A stretch of DNA of 64,000 bases from Spiribacter roseus. Its GTDB lineage: Bacteria; Pseudomonadota; Gammaproteobacteria; Nitrococcales; Nitrococcaceae. Below the pieces are notes generated by a model. It was given only the letters and a program-made list of their open reading frames with translations. It searched no databases and had not been told where the DNA came from. A program made the translations under genes and the position numbers. Each line of letters begins with the position of its first letter. Position 1 is the first letter of the stretch. The stretch is taken from contig NZ_CP016382.1 in assembly GCF_002813635.1 (NCBI RefSeq), positions 1,647,001 through 1,711,000 on the forward strand, written 5' to 3'. Below, one piece after another: positions 36,308-44,911 of the stretch.

Positions 36308-36530
36308 CCACAGTGACCAAACGATGATCGCTAAATGGCTTGTCAGACTTTTTGGCCAGTACGAGCTGGGGCAGGCGTGGCGCGACGAGCATAATGATCG
36401 CACCAACCAGCTTGGCCCGATGTCGCGTGGCTGCCCCGAAGTTACTTGTCCCCACCCCGAAGGCGAAGACAAACGGTAATAGGGCGAACAGAAGTGCCCG
36501 CGCCGACGGATTACGCCAGATCGCAATCAT
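36300..36530 (-). pseudogene. membrane-protein C-terminal fragment
   Basis: The frame encodes IWRNPSARALLFALLPFVFA then FGVGTSNFGAATRHRAKLV, a hydrophobic hairpin with the FAFG-x-N type motif seen near the ends of large polysaccharide-associated membrane proteins. It has about 76 residues, no convincing start, and overlaps the 3' end of the frameshifted polymerase and the 5' end of the GT4 gene by a few bases. It looks like the tail of a deleted gene. Confidence 0.45.
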
Positions 36531-37790
36531 GTGGGACCCGACAGATACAAAACCGAGGCGACAAGTAGTCTGACAGTGGGGGATGGGAATGCAGACCTTC
36601 ATCCTGGGACGGTCCTTCGGCCCCCGACCCCGTAGTGGCAGAGCCCAGCTTTTCCGCAAACATGAAAACGCACGCAAAAAGAAAAAGTGCGAAGATAGTC
36701 TCAAACCCAAGCACTCTAACTAGATAACTATCTTCAAAAGCCTCTCTAACAAAAAAGAAGGACAAGATTGCCGAGAACAACACCAGCCCAGTTTTTTTCG
36801 CCCAGATCGGATTGTGGGTGTCCCGTGCCCCATGGCGATAGGCTAACTGCAGGCTCAACACCATCACAACGAGGGGCACTACAATGACCGCAAAATAACC
36901 CAAAAGTCCGACTTCGGACAGCAAGCGCAAGTGCAAGTTGTGCGGCGATGAGGCAATATGCTCTGTCCTGCTTCTGGCCTCCGTTAGGACATCTGTAGCC
37001 CCGTACCAACCAAAAGCACCGACCACCGGAGAACTGACAAAACCCTCCCACATGACTTTCCAACCCGCTAACCTACCTTGGAGATTTTTATCACTGAGCG
37101 GTTCACCAACTTCAATTCTAGAATCGAGGTAATCTACTAGTTCACTCTCGGGTTTCATAGCACCGGAGCCGATCAAAGAACCAGCCACCAATGCTCCTAA
37201 TAGAAAAAACCCGGAAATGAAAATAGTTTTTTTCTTTGGCCGAAGAAGGTTCGACCAAGAAAAACTCAAAAAATAATGAGAAAAATAGAAAACGAATACC
37301 GCCGCCCAAGAACCTCGCGAGAAGGACAAGAATAAGACCAAAAGAGCCAAGACTTCAAGCATCTTCGCAGACCATGCTTGCTCTTCGTGCTGCACCCTTG
37401 ATAAAACCGCCCATACCACAAACACAAACGCATAAAGCCCAACTGTATTCGCATTCACGCCACCGGTTAGGCGCCAGCTTCCGCTACCACCATGGCACGC
37501 GAAGACGAATATGCCGGGCCATATGCTCCTAAGGCTAGCAAAGGCAACAGAAGTGCCAAGACTATAAAGTAAAAACCAAACCCAGCCTCAGTTCGAAACC
37601 AGCTCAACCGCCTGCCGGTGGCCACCGTTGCTGGCACGGCTACCACAGCCACCAAGAAAACAGACACTGGGATTACGCTTGCTTCGGGCAGCCGGACCAC
37701 CCAGCTTCCCACCACCGAACAAACCACAACAAGGCCCACAATGACTTGGTTCCTCGGGACATCGGCGATATGGATATTTGGCTGGTCCAT
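36511..37790 (-). pseudogene. O-antigen polymerase/ligase family gene split by a frameshift
   Basis: A solid start (ATG at 37790 after AAGGAGTCTT) gives MDQPNIHIADVPRNQ and three membrane helices, but the frame stops at 37467. The second half continues in another frame with WRLTGGVNANTVGLYAF, the conserved Wzy motif, then further helices, a periplasmic loop (GRLAGWKVMWEGFVSSPVVG, HNLHLRLLSEVGLLGY) and a stop at 36511. A single-base indel between about 37467 and 37490 separates two halves of one protein of about 425 aa. It is either a natural mutation or an assembly error. Confidence 0.8.
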
Positions 37791-37859
37791 AAGACTCCTT
37801 ATGAGAAGGAAATAGCCCTTACCATGTCGTCAAACAGCGGACGGATGGCAAAGAAAGAC

Positions 37860-38978
37860 TCAGGCTCCAAGCACTCCGACGAGCGTTTTACGGTACCATT
37901 CGGCAATCGAATCAAGCCCGTAATACTTAACCATCCTTCTCCGTGCGCACTGCCCGTAACGCCCCAACTCCTCGTGCCCCAGCTGCACAATCTCTGTCAC
38001 TCGCCGAGACAACGTGTCGGTTGCTCCACTTCTACATACGAATCCCGTATTACCAACGACTCTCCAGGCATCTCCCACATTCGTAACCAGTGCTGGTACA
38101 CCACAAGCCATCGCCTCACCCACGACATTCGGAAACCCCTCGCCCCACAGCGAGGGCATCACCAGGAGGTCGAGGGCAGGATAGAGTGATTCGGGAGCAT
38201 CCGTAGGCGCGAGAAGCGTGACGTTAGATTCCAGAGCTGCTTCCCGCACGGCCGTCGCCACCGGCCCGTCGGGCTCTGCCACCCCGGTGCCTGCCATTAC
38301 GCAATGCACGAGCAGCCCCTCATCCACCAGCATCCGCAACGCCTTCAGCCATCCAAGATGGTTCTTCATCGGGTGGGCACGCCCAACGACGCCCAGCAGA
38401 AACCGCTCGGGAGTCACCCCGAGCCCGGCTCGGCGGGCATTTCGGGCATCCGGGTCGGGCTTGAAGCGCGCAAGGTCAAAGCCATTGGGCAGTACCACCC
38501 TCTTGGCGGAGGGATACCCAAAGCGTTCATGCTGTTCGGCAGCGGTTTCGCTGTTGTAGATAACGCGAGCGGGCGATCGGGCCAACCAAGCACCGGCCCG
38601 GATTACCCAGCGAGTGCTCACCTTCTCCCGGCGCATGTCATGCACCGAATGGCGCACATTCCAGACGACCGGCCCACGGTGCCCCAGCCGCTGTGTGAGA
38701 GACGCCGCCAGATTGCCGTGATACATCCATCCCATCACTACATCGGGCCGGAGTTCTCGTATGGCCCCACGTAGCGCCGGTATCCAGGTGGGCGAAACGC
38801 TTCGACGCACCCCCCCCGTGTAGATGGGAGCACCCGCCTTCCGTATCTCGTCCGCCATCACCCCCGGCTGCTTGAGCGAGAAAACGGCGGACTCCTCCGG
38901 ATAGACCGACACCAGGTTCGCCAACTGCCGTTCCGCGCCGCCCTGGCTCAGGCCCGCAATTACATGGAGGACTTTCAT
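37860..38978 (-). CDS. GT4 glycosyltransferase
   Basis: The 372-aa GT-B enzyme starts MKVLHVIAGLSQGGAERQLA, typical of capsular and O-antigen GT4 proteins. The acceptor half has VVWNVRHSVHDMRREK. The donor half has LGVVGRAHPMKNHLGWLKAL and PSLWGEGFPNVVGEAMACGV, with the E-x7-E pair. Donor sugar cannot be read from the sequence. It follows another GT4 gene by 18 bp in the polysaccharide operon and lies 69 bp upstream of the frameshifted polymerase. Confidence 0.92.
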   Translation of the reverse strand: MKVLHVIAGLSQGGAERQLANLVSVYPEESAVFSLKQPGVMADEIRKAGAPIYTGGVRRSVSPTWIPALRGAIRELRPDVVMGWMYHGNLAASLTQRLGHRGPVVWNVRHSVHDMRREKVSTRWVIRAGAWLARSPARVIYNSETAAEQHERFGYPSAKRVVLPNGFDLARFKPDPDARNARRAGLGVTPERFLLGVVGRAHPMKNHLGWLKALRMLVDEGLLVHCVMAGTGVAEPDGPVATAVREAALESNVTLLAPTDAPESLYPALDLLVMPSLWGEGFPNVVGEAMACGVPALVTNVGDAWRVVGNTGFVCRSGATDTLSRRVTEIVQLGHEELGRYGQCARRRMVKYYGLDSIAEWYRKTLVGVLGA

Positions 38979-38996
38979 CTGCTCACTGATCTTCCG

Positions 38997-40142
38997 TCAC
39001 GATCTCGGTCTCGATGGACTCACTTCGAGACCGAAGGCTTCTTCCAAATATTGCCGAGCGATCGCCGGGGCCGCGAAATCGCGCGCCCGTTCCTGCCGAG
39101 CTTCGCGCGTACCTCGCGGCGAATGCAGTGCTTCAGTAATGGCTTCGGCCAGCGCATCCGGCTCATCCACCGGTACCAAATGCCCCAACGCTCCATCGCG
39201 AAGCAACGCCCTAGGGGCGCCCGGACAATCCGTGGAGACCACCGGCACTCCGGTAGCCAGAGCCTCGACAAGCACATTCCCGAACCCCTCCCACCGAGAA
39301 GAGAGCACAAAGAGTGACGAGTGCTCCAACACGTGCATAGGGTCAATTACAAACCCCGGAAAATGTACTCGCTCGCCAATACCAAGCTCCCTCGCTTGCT
39401 CCTGTAGCTTTCCACGGAGAGGGCCTTCTCCAAGGATTACCAAGTCGGCCTCTTGGCTATCCAGCTTCGAAAAGGCCTCCAACAGGCAATCAAACCCCTT
39501 TAGTTCCGCCAACCTCCCGATGGCGCAGATAAGCTTGCGGTCGGATCTAAATCCACCAAAAGGGGACGAGAAATCGTTACTCCGGTCTGCTTCGGACCCT
39601 AACACTGGGTTGGCGATAACAAGGGTGGGGTAGTCCGAAACCATTCCATGTACAGCCATGGATTGCGCTGTTGCCTCCGAATTCGCCACCACGCAATCCG
39701 AACGAGGATAAATGGCCCGCATTGTCTTTAGAACCAGCGCTTGCCTTATCCGCTGAAACCGCGAACCTTCGGGCGCGCGCACCACAGTGGCCTCGGAGAG
39801 CACCAGCCGGCAAGGGCGCCCAGCCATCATCCACGCAATGGACCCAGCGATATTCACATAACTCATGCGGGCCATAAGAACGGCGGGGCGCTCCGAACGC
39901 AAATAGTTAGCAAGGGCCGGGATGGCTGCCAAAGTGCGTTTCTTATCTAGGCTTCGTATGTCAACTTCAGGGCGCAGGTCATCCAAAAACTCGCCCTCCG
40001 CGCGCACCAGCACCAAGTGGACCGGGCGTTCCGACAAATCGACCAAACCGTTCGCTAGGTTAACAATTACCCGCTGCGCGCCACCGCCATTCAACGCGGG
40101 GATGAAAAGAGCTATTGGGCGAGTACTGTTGTCAACCGTCAC
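38997..40142 (-). CDS. GT4 glycosyltransferase
   Basis: The 381-aa protein starts at a GTG (VTVDNSTRPIALFIPALNGG) one base after the stop of the upstream GT gene, in the way genes of one operon often do. It has GGGAQRVIVNLANGL in the acceptor half, and ICAIGRLAELKGFDCLLEAF, VILGEGPLRGKL and SSRWEGFGNVLVEALATGVP in the donor half. Codons upstream in this frame belong to the preceding gene's antisense and are not coding. Sugar specificity is unknown. Confidence 0.9.
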   Translation of the reverse strand: MTVDNSTRPIALFIPALNGGGAQRVIVNLANGLVDLSERPVHLVLVRAEGEFLDDLRPEVDIRSLDKKRTLAAIPALANYLRSERPAVLMARMSYVNIAGSIAWMMAGRPCRLVLSEATVVRAPEGSRFQRIRQALVLKTMRAIYPRSDCVVANSEATAQSMAVHGMVSDYPTLVIANPVLGSEADRSNDFSSPFGGFRSDRKLICAIGRLAELKGFDCLLEAFSKLDSQEADLVILGEGPLRGKLQEQARELGIGERVHFPGFVIDPMHVLEHSSLFVLSSRWEGFGNVLVEALATGVPVVSTDCPGAPRALLRDGALGHLVPVDEPDALAEAITEALHSPRGTREARQERARDFAAPAIARQYLEEAFGLEVSPSRPRS

Positions 40143-40143
40143 G

Positions 40144-41358
40144 TTACGAATCGATCTTATTCGCTTCAGACCGGAACCCATAAAAATCAGAAACATCAGC
40201 CATAATATCGCTGACACTTTGATCGAGAGCGTTATCAAGCGCAAATCTGTAGCCATTCTCTGCCAAGTAAGCCCTGAGTGTCGACTTCTCGGCAACATCA
40301 CGGATCCCGCTCGCAAGTTCACCGGGAGAACCGGGATCAAAAAGCAGGCCATTAAAGCCATGATTGATGACGCTTGGAATTCCTCCAGCTCGCGCTGCAA
40401 TAACTGGAACCGAACAGGCCATTGCCTCCAAAAGCACTTTACCTTGGCGCTCTTCCTTAGATGGAAGCACGAGCATGTCTGCTTCCAAAAACCGGGTTTC
40501 TCTGAGTTCGGCATTAGGCACAGCACCCCGGAAGGTCACGCATTCGGTCCTGCGTTCCGCCACGAGCTTCTCCAATGTATCTCGCTGGGGTCCGTGGCCA
40601 ACAATCTGCACCGAAAGCTGATAATCCTCTTTCTCCAGAAGCGCTGCAGCCTCGATCAGGCACTCGATGTTCTTCTCCGGGCTGAGCCGCCCCGCAAACA
40701 CTACTCGAAGGATCCTGCCAGGCTCGGGAGGCCGGTAACTCGGGATTTCGGAAGAGGTGACTGTCGTTTTAATCCACTGTCGCCAATGGGGCTGAGGCCC
40801 GAGAAAATCGTCACCTGTAACAAAGGCGGGCCGACTGCCACCCAAGTTACGAAGCAAAGCATAAATAGTCTTTTCAACAACCCACGCCTTTGCGCGCCCA
40901 CGGTAACCACCAGCCGAACGAGCCTTCCCGGCTCGATCCGTGTCGATACTCAAGAAAACCGGCTTTCTACGCACTCGCGCCAGCGCCAGGCCGAGAATGC
41001 CCATATTGTTGGGAGCCATCGCGTAAACAAGGTCGGCCTTCCCTATCTCCCGCCACAAATTGCGGCTGATAGAGAAGAATTTCCGAATGAAGCCAAGATG
41101 ACCGCCATATGTTGGCAAAAGGCTAAGGGAGACATTCCCCGAATAGGTCGCAACTTCCGATGTTTCCGGCTCCGCCCCAACAGGGACACAAAGCACCATT
41201 TTTTTGACGTGCCTGGAAAATTCTGACGTTATTTTTGCAAACCCACCCCGAACTGCTATATGTCCATCTGATAGGCTGTCGTGACGCTTGTGGGAGATCA
41301 CAACAAGCCGTTCTATTCGTGAGAGCGCGACTATCGGCGGTTGGGAATGCGCGCTCAT
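40144..41358 (-). CDS. GT4 glycosyltransferase
   Basis: The 404-aa enzyme begins MSAHSQPPIVALSRIERLVV, with GGAAGG-like GGAAGG sequence nine bases upstream supporting the ATG at 41358 over a TTG four codons earlier. Its donor half has VVFAGRLSPEKNIECLIEAA, VGHGPQRDTLEKL and LPSKEERQGKVLLEAMACSV. The first half differs from the other GT4 proteins of the locus, so it probably adds a different residue. Base composition is lower in GC than the flanking core genome. Confidence 0.88.
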   Translation of the reverse strand: MSAHSQPPIVALSRIERLVVISHKRHDSLSDGHIAVRGGFAKITSEFSRHVKKMVLCVPVGAEPETSEVATYSGNVSLSLLPTYGGHLGFIRKFFSISRNLWREIGKADLVYAMAPNNMGILGLALARVRRKPVFLSIDTDRAGKARSAGGYRGRAKAWVVEKTIYALLRNLGGSRPAFVTGDDFLGPQPHWRQWIKTTVTSSEIPSYRPPEPGRILRVVFAGRLSPEKNIECLIEAAALLEKEDYQLSVQIVGHGPQRDTLEKLVAERRTECVTFRGAVPNAELRETRFLEADMLVLPSKEERQGKVLLEAMACSVPVIAARAGGIPSVINHGFNGLLFDPGSPGELASGIRDVAEKSTLRAYLAENGYRFALDNALDQSVSDIMADVSDFYGFRSEANKIDS

Positions 41359-41575
41359 GGCGCCTTCCAACTAGGTACAGGTATCCTGATGGCGAGGCAA
41401 CCACTCCCATGAGGGAATAAAGCATAGCTCCTCGGAGGTACATGATCACTCAGGTCGCAACAGATATCGAGACCAAACAAAGAGAATATCTTCTTAATAA
41501 GGCGCTTCATTATTTCCTCGGAATGTCATCGCGGTAGCGATTTCACTTGATTTAGGTCTTTTTGGAAAATTTAAT

Positions 41576-42319
41576 TTAATAAGAATATTTGTAGTCAAAA
41601 ACCTCAGCCTCAAAAGCGAACTTTTTTTCGGCGACAGATCTCACTTTGTCAGTGTAATATTGTTCTAAGTCGTAGCGTGATCCGGAGCCTTTGAATGTAG
41701 GAATGCCTTTCGACACCTCACCTTCCGGGATTCCAACGATGGCTGCCACTTTCTCTAGACCTGACTCAAGATTTTCATAAGGGATCACGTGATCGACACA
41801 AATTGATTTGTTTGTAGGAAACTTGTAAAAGGGCCTATTAGAAAATCCGTGCGACTTATTCTTTACCCTATTCCACGGGTTTGCGGAAAGAGCTGACAAA
41901 GCGAAGCTTTCAAAAGGAATATCAAGCTGGAACCAGCCCGTTCGCCACCGCCAAAAACTAATAAGGCGATCATATGGATTTCGCTCAATGGTCATTTTTG
42001 TGTAATTATTCCATATATCTGGCCTCACAGCCTCCTTAACTTCTTTAGCCGTCATGTGTTGATGGAAACCGAGCGTTGCAGTTATGCGCTTCTGCTGCAA
42101 CGCCCGTATTACGTATCGCCGAGCGCCGGAAATGCCGACTGAATGACGCGCCGTCTCCGTATTTTGAGTGCTGAGTGTTGTATTGTCAGTAACATCGTGG
42201 CTAATTGCTAGTATGTCGTCAGGTCCTGCATATTTGGCCAGCAATGCCTCGACACTCGTACCTGCAGTTTTTCGAGTCTTGAGAAAGATATATTTATGCC
42301 GGTGGGATACTATCGTCAT
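41576..42319 (-). CDS. sulfotransferase family 2 protein
   Basis: The 247-aa protein begins MTIVSHRHKYIFLKTRKTAG; FLKTRKTAGTS (12-22) is the PAPS 5'-phosphosulfate loop and IERNPYDRLISFWRWR is the 3'-phosphate site, as in carbohydrate sulfotransferases. It would transfer sulfate from PAPS to a glycan. The ATG at 42319 has AAAGGG upstream and overlaps the ABC gene end by 26 bp. The gene and the 205 bp after it are strikingly AT-rich compared with the core genome, which suggests recent transfer. Position in the operon suggests a sulfated exopolysaccharide. Confidence 0.82.
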   Translation of the reverse strand: MTIVSHRHKYIFLKTRKTAGTSVEALLAKYAGPDDILAISHDVTDNTTLSTQNTETARHSVGISGARRYVIRALQQKRITATLGFHQHMTAKEVKEAVRPDIWNNYTKMTIERNPYDRLISFWRWRTGWFQLDIPFESFALSALSANPWNRVKNKSHGFSNRPFYKFPTNKSICVDHVIPYENLESGLEKVAAIVGIPEGEVSKGIPTFKGSGSRYDLEQYYTDKVRSVAEKKFAFEAEVFDYKYSY

Positions 42320-44075
42320 GTTCAACCCTTTCTATATTTTTCACGCTCCCGCGCGCCAACGTTACTATCCGGTTACTCTCCGAGACAGTGGAAAGTCGGT
42401 GTGCAATAACAACGATGGTCTTGAGATCTGCTAGCGCCTTCACCGCGTCCATGACCGCGGCTTCGGTTTCTTTGTCGAGAGCGCTTGTCGCTTCGTCAAG
42501 CACAAGGACAGGTGGATCGTGATACAAGGCCCGCGCAATACCGATCCGCTGACGCTGCCCCCCAGAAAGGCGCACACCACGCTCCCCAACTACAGTGCTG
42601 TAGCCCTGCGGCATGTCGTTGACGATGAACTCGTGCACCTGGGCCATGCGGACACAGCGTTCCACCCGGTCGTGGTCGATCTGCTCGGGCGGCACCCCCA
42701 GGGCGATGTTTTCGGCCACTGTGGAGTCGGTCAAGAAGATATCCTGCGGCACATATCCCAACGCTTGCTGCCAGGCGCGCAGGTTATGATCGGTGATTGG
42801 CTGGCCGTCGACCACAATGGCGCCTTCGCTTGGGCGCAACAGGCCCAGGAGCACGTCCACCAGGGTGGTCTTGCCGGCACCCGAGGTGCCGATGATGCCC
42901 ACGGAGGTGCCCACGGAGATCTCCAGATCGATCCCCTGCAGGGCCGGGCGCTCAGCATTCGGGTAGGTGTAGTGGATGTTCTGCAGGGCGATTTTCTGCT
43001 TAGGCTCCAGCGGCTGCGGGGCGCGCTTGTATAGTTCGGCCAGGGCGGCGCGCTGGTGCAGATCGTTGTAGGCGTTGTCCACAGCGCCGGCACCGAAGCG
43101 CAGTTTGGCCATGCCGGTATAGATGCGCTGGGCGGCGGGCAGCATGCGGTAACCGACGAAGGCGTAGAGCCCGAGGATGGGCAGGATGTCGCCCAAGGCG
43201 TTGCTGTCGGTGCCACCTTTGCTGGCCAGCAGCACCAGCGTAAGCGCGATCACGCCGCCGAAACCGACTGCCTCGATGACGAACTTGGGGATCTCACCGA
43301 GCGTTTGGTTGGTGGCCTGATGGCGGGCTTGGCGGCTGGAGGGACCTTCGAACCGGTAGAGGTAGGCGTGTTCGCGGCCGAGGAGCTTGATGTCCTTGAT
43401 ACCGCCGAGGGCCTCACTGGCAGCGGTAAAGCGCTCCTGGTTGGCTCGGGCGCGGTCGTAACCCACCCGGCCGAGGACACCGCGCACCGCGCCGAATATG
43501 AGCGTATACATGCCGCCGATTACTATGGCCACGCCCAGCGCCAGCCAAGGATCCACGACGATGAGCAGGATGACCAAAGCGAGGATGACCACACTGTAGG
43601 CGACCATCTGCATGCCTGGGCGGAAAACCTGCTGCACGAGCTGGTCCACTTCCGAGAGGATGTTCTTGGCCATGTCGCCGCTGTGGCGGTCGAGAAAGAA
43701 GGCGTAGGGCTGGCGCAGGTAGGTCTCCAGCAGCCGCTTGCCGATGCTGTGGCGGCGCATCTCAATGAAGCGGTTCATTGCGTAGTGCGTAAGCGAGCGG
43801 AAGAAGGCGGAGAACAGGATAAGCCCGAAGGCCGCCATTCCCAGCGCTAAGATGAAGGCGTCCACTGAGGTAAAGCCCATGACCTCGTAGGCGGTACTGA
43901 GCACCGGGTTGGCCTTCACCACTTCGGGGTTACCCAGCACACTGAGAAACGGCATGACAGAAGCCACGCCGGCCGTTTCCAGTATGGCCATGACAACGAC
44001 CATACCAAGGACAAGGCCGCCGCGGCGTTTCTCTTTCGGGCTGAGCAGGGCCAGGGCTTTGCGCCAAGTATCCAT
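42294..44075 (-). CDS. ABC transporter with fused permease, PglK/MsbA-like lipid-glycan flippase
   Basis: A 593-aa half-transporter: six N-terminal helices (residues about 15-320), then the ATPase with Walker A IGTSGAGKTT, signature VRLSGGQRQRIGIARAL and Walker B VLVLDEATSALD. The opening (ALALLSPKEKRRGGLVLGMV) and the ETAGVASVMPFLSVL segment resemble PglK, which flips undecaprenyl-linked oligosaccharides. The ATG at 44075 overlaps the stop of the decayed epimerase (TGATGG), fixing the start. No wzx-type flippase is seen, so this is the likely exporter. Confidence 0.93.
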   Translation of the reverse strand: MDTWRKALALLSPKEKRRGGLVLGMVVVMAILETAGVASVMPFLSVLGNPEVVKANPVLSTAYEVMGFTSVDAFILALGMAAFGLILFSAFFRSLTHYAMNRFIEMRRHSIGKRLLETYLRQPYAFFLDRHSGDMAKNILSEVDQLVQQVFRPGMQMVAYSVVILALVILLIVVDPWLALGVAIVIGGMYTLIFGAVRGVLGRVGYDRARANQERFTAASEALGGIKDIKLLGREHAYLYRFEGPSSRQARHQATNQTLGEIPKFVIEAVGFGGVIALTLVLLASKGGTDSNALGDILPILGLYAFVGYRMLPAAQRIYTGMAKLRFGAGAVDNAYNDLHQRAALAELYKRAPQPLEPKQKIALQNIHYTYPNAERPALQGIDLEISVGTSVGIIGTSGAGKTTLVDVLLGLLRPSEGAIVVDGQPITDHNLRAWQQALGYVPQDIFLTDSTVAENIALGVPPEQIDHDRVERCVRMAQVHEFIVNDMPQGYSTVVGERGVRLSGGQRQRIGIARALYHDPPVLVLDEATSALDKETEAAVMDAVKALADLKTIVVIAHRLSTVSESNRIVTLARGSVKNIERVEHDDSIPPA

Positions 44076-44830
44076 CAAGTCGAGATTCCGTAATATTGCA
44101 AGTACCAATCCAAGAAGTTCGCCACGGTGTTCTCCATCGGGGTGGTGGGCTCGTAGCTCATGTCGGCCTTGAGGTCGGCGACATCGGCGTAGGTGTCCGG
44201 GACGTCCGCCAGCCTCAGCAGCAGCGGGTTCTTTTGCTACCGCCCCTCCCGCCTTCCCAGCTTAGCCTAGAGGACATAGATGTATCTCATAGTCATTGTT
44301 GGTTAGTGGGCGCTCAGGTTGTACATCCAATAGGGCTCGGCGCTGGTTCCCGAGTTCGGTACGGCGCTGTACGAGCCGCGGTTGTACTCCACCGGGTCGT
44401 CCATGCTCTGCGGCGTTCTATAGAAGATGTCATCCTTATAGGTGAAGTCCTACCGATGGTTGCCGCGGCTGAACAGGTCGGTCGGCTCCCCGGCAGGGTG
44501 TTTCTGGCTGAACAGGAACACCGCCATGTCCGGCCAGCCCCGGGGGTTGTAGACGGTAGAAGAACCGCAGCCTGGTGGTGGGTAGCCGATAGAGATAGGG
44601 ATAGATGTGAGCTACGAGCACATTGGCAGTCTTGCTGACGGCGTAGATGTTCACCCTTAGCGGACTGAAAAGAACATTTCGGTGTTGGCGCGGTAGAAAC
44701 GGGATAAGGTAGGCGGTCCAGTTACCCGCCCTGATGTAGTGGCAGCTCTAGGATTTTGGGTGAAGCCGACAAGACTGGCGCCACGTAGGCGTTAATGGTT
44801 TTTATAGAGCAACGGATCATTAAAAGCACT
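44075..44830 (-). pseudogene. decayed copy of UDP-glucuronate 4-epimerase
   Basis: Pieces of one epimerase lie in order in changing frames: SLVGFTQN near 44760, ANTEMFFSVR, NIYAVSKTANVLVAHIYPYL, WPDMAVFLFSQKHPAGEPTD, DFTYKDDIF, and finally DVPDTYADVADLKADMSYEP ending in TGA at 44077-44075. Each piece matches a segment of the intact enzyme encoded at 48110-49132 (for example [18 protein letters not shown]). There are at least three frameshifts and several stops. The coding end is well preserved where the ABC gene start overlaps it. Confidence 0.85.
44236..44244 (-). promoter_or_regulatory. second ops-like core, GGCGGTAGC
   Basis: The minus strand reads GGCGGTAGCAAAAG inside the decayed epimerase, 160 bp upstream of the ABC flippase start. 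The nine-base core equals that of the real ops site, but the following bases differ from the GTG of the canonical element. It could be a chance match. Confidence 0.35.
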
Positions 44831-44911
44831 GGCGTTGTCTGTGATGCGAAACTGTTAGCCGTGTTTTAGCACGGGGCTTCAGGCCCTTCATAATCTCGTA
44901 AAAACTCATGA

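Noticed and set aside
37474-37488. ops-like GGTGGTAGCGG on the minus strand
   Set aside because: It differs from ops in the third base, lies within the coding part of the frameshifted polymerase, and is not in a leader.
44436-44654. A possible 72-aa protein on the minus strand
   Set aside because: It begins as an epimerase segment and then shifts frame, so it is a part of the pseudogene and not a separate gene.
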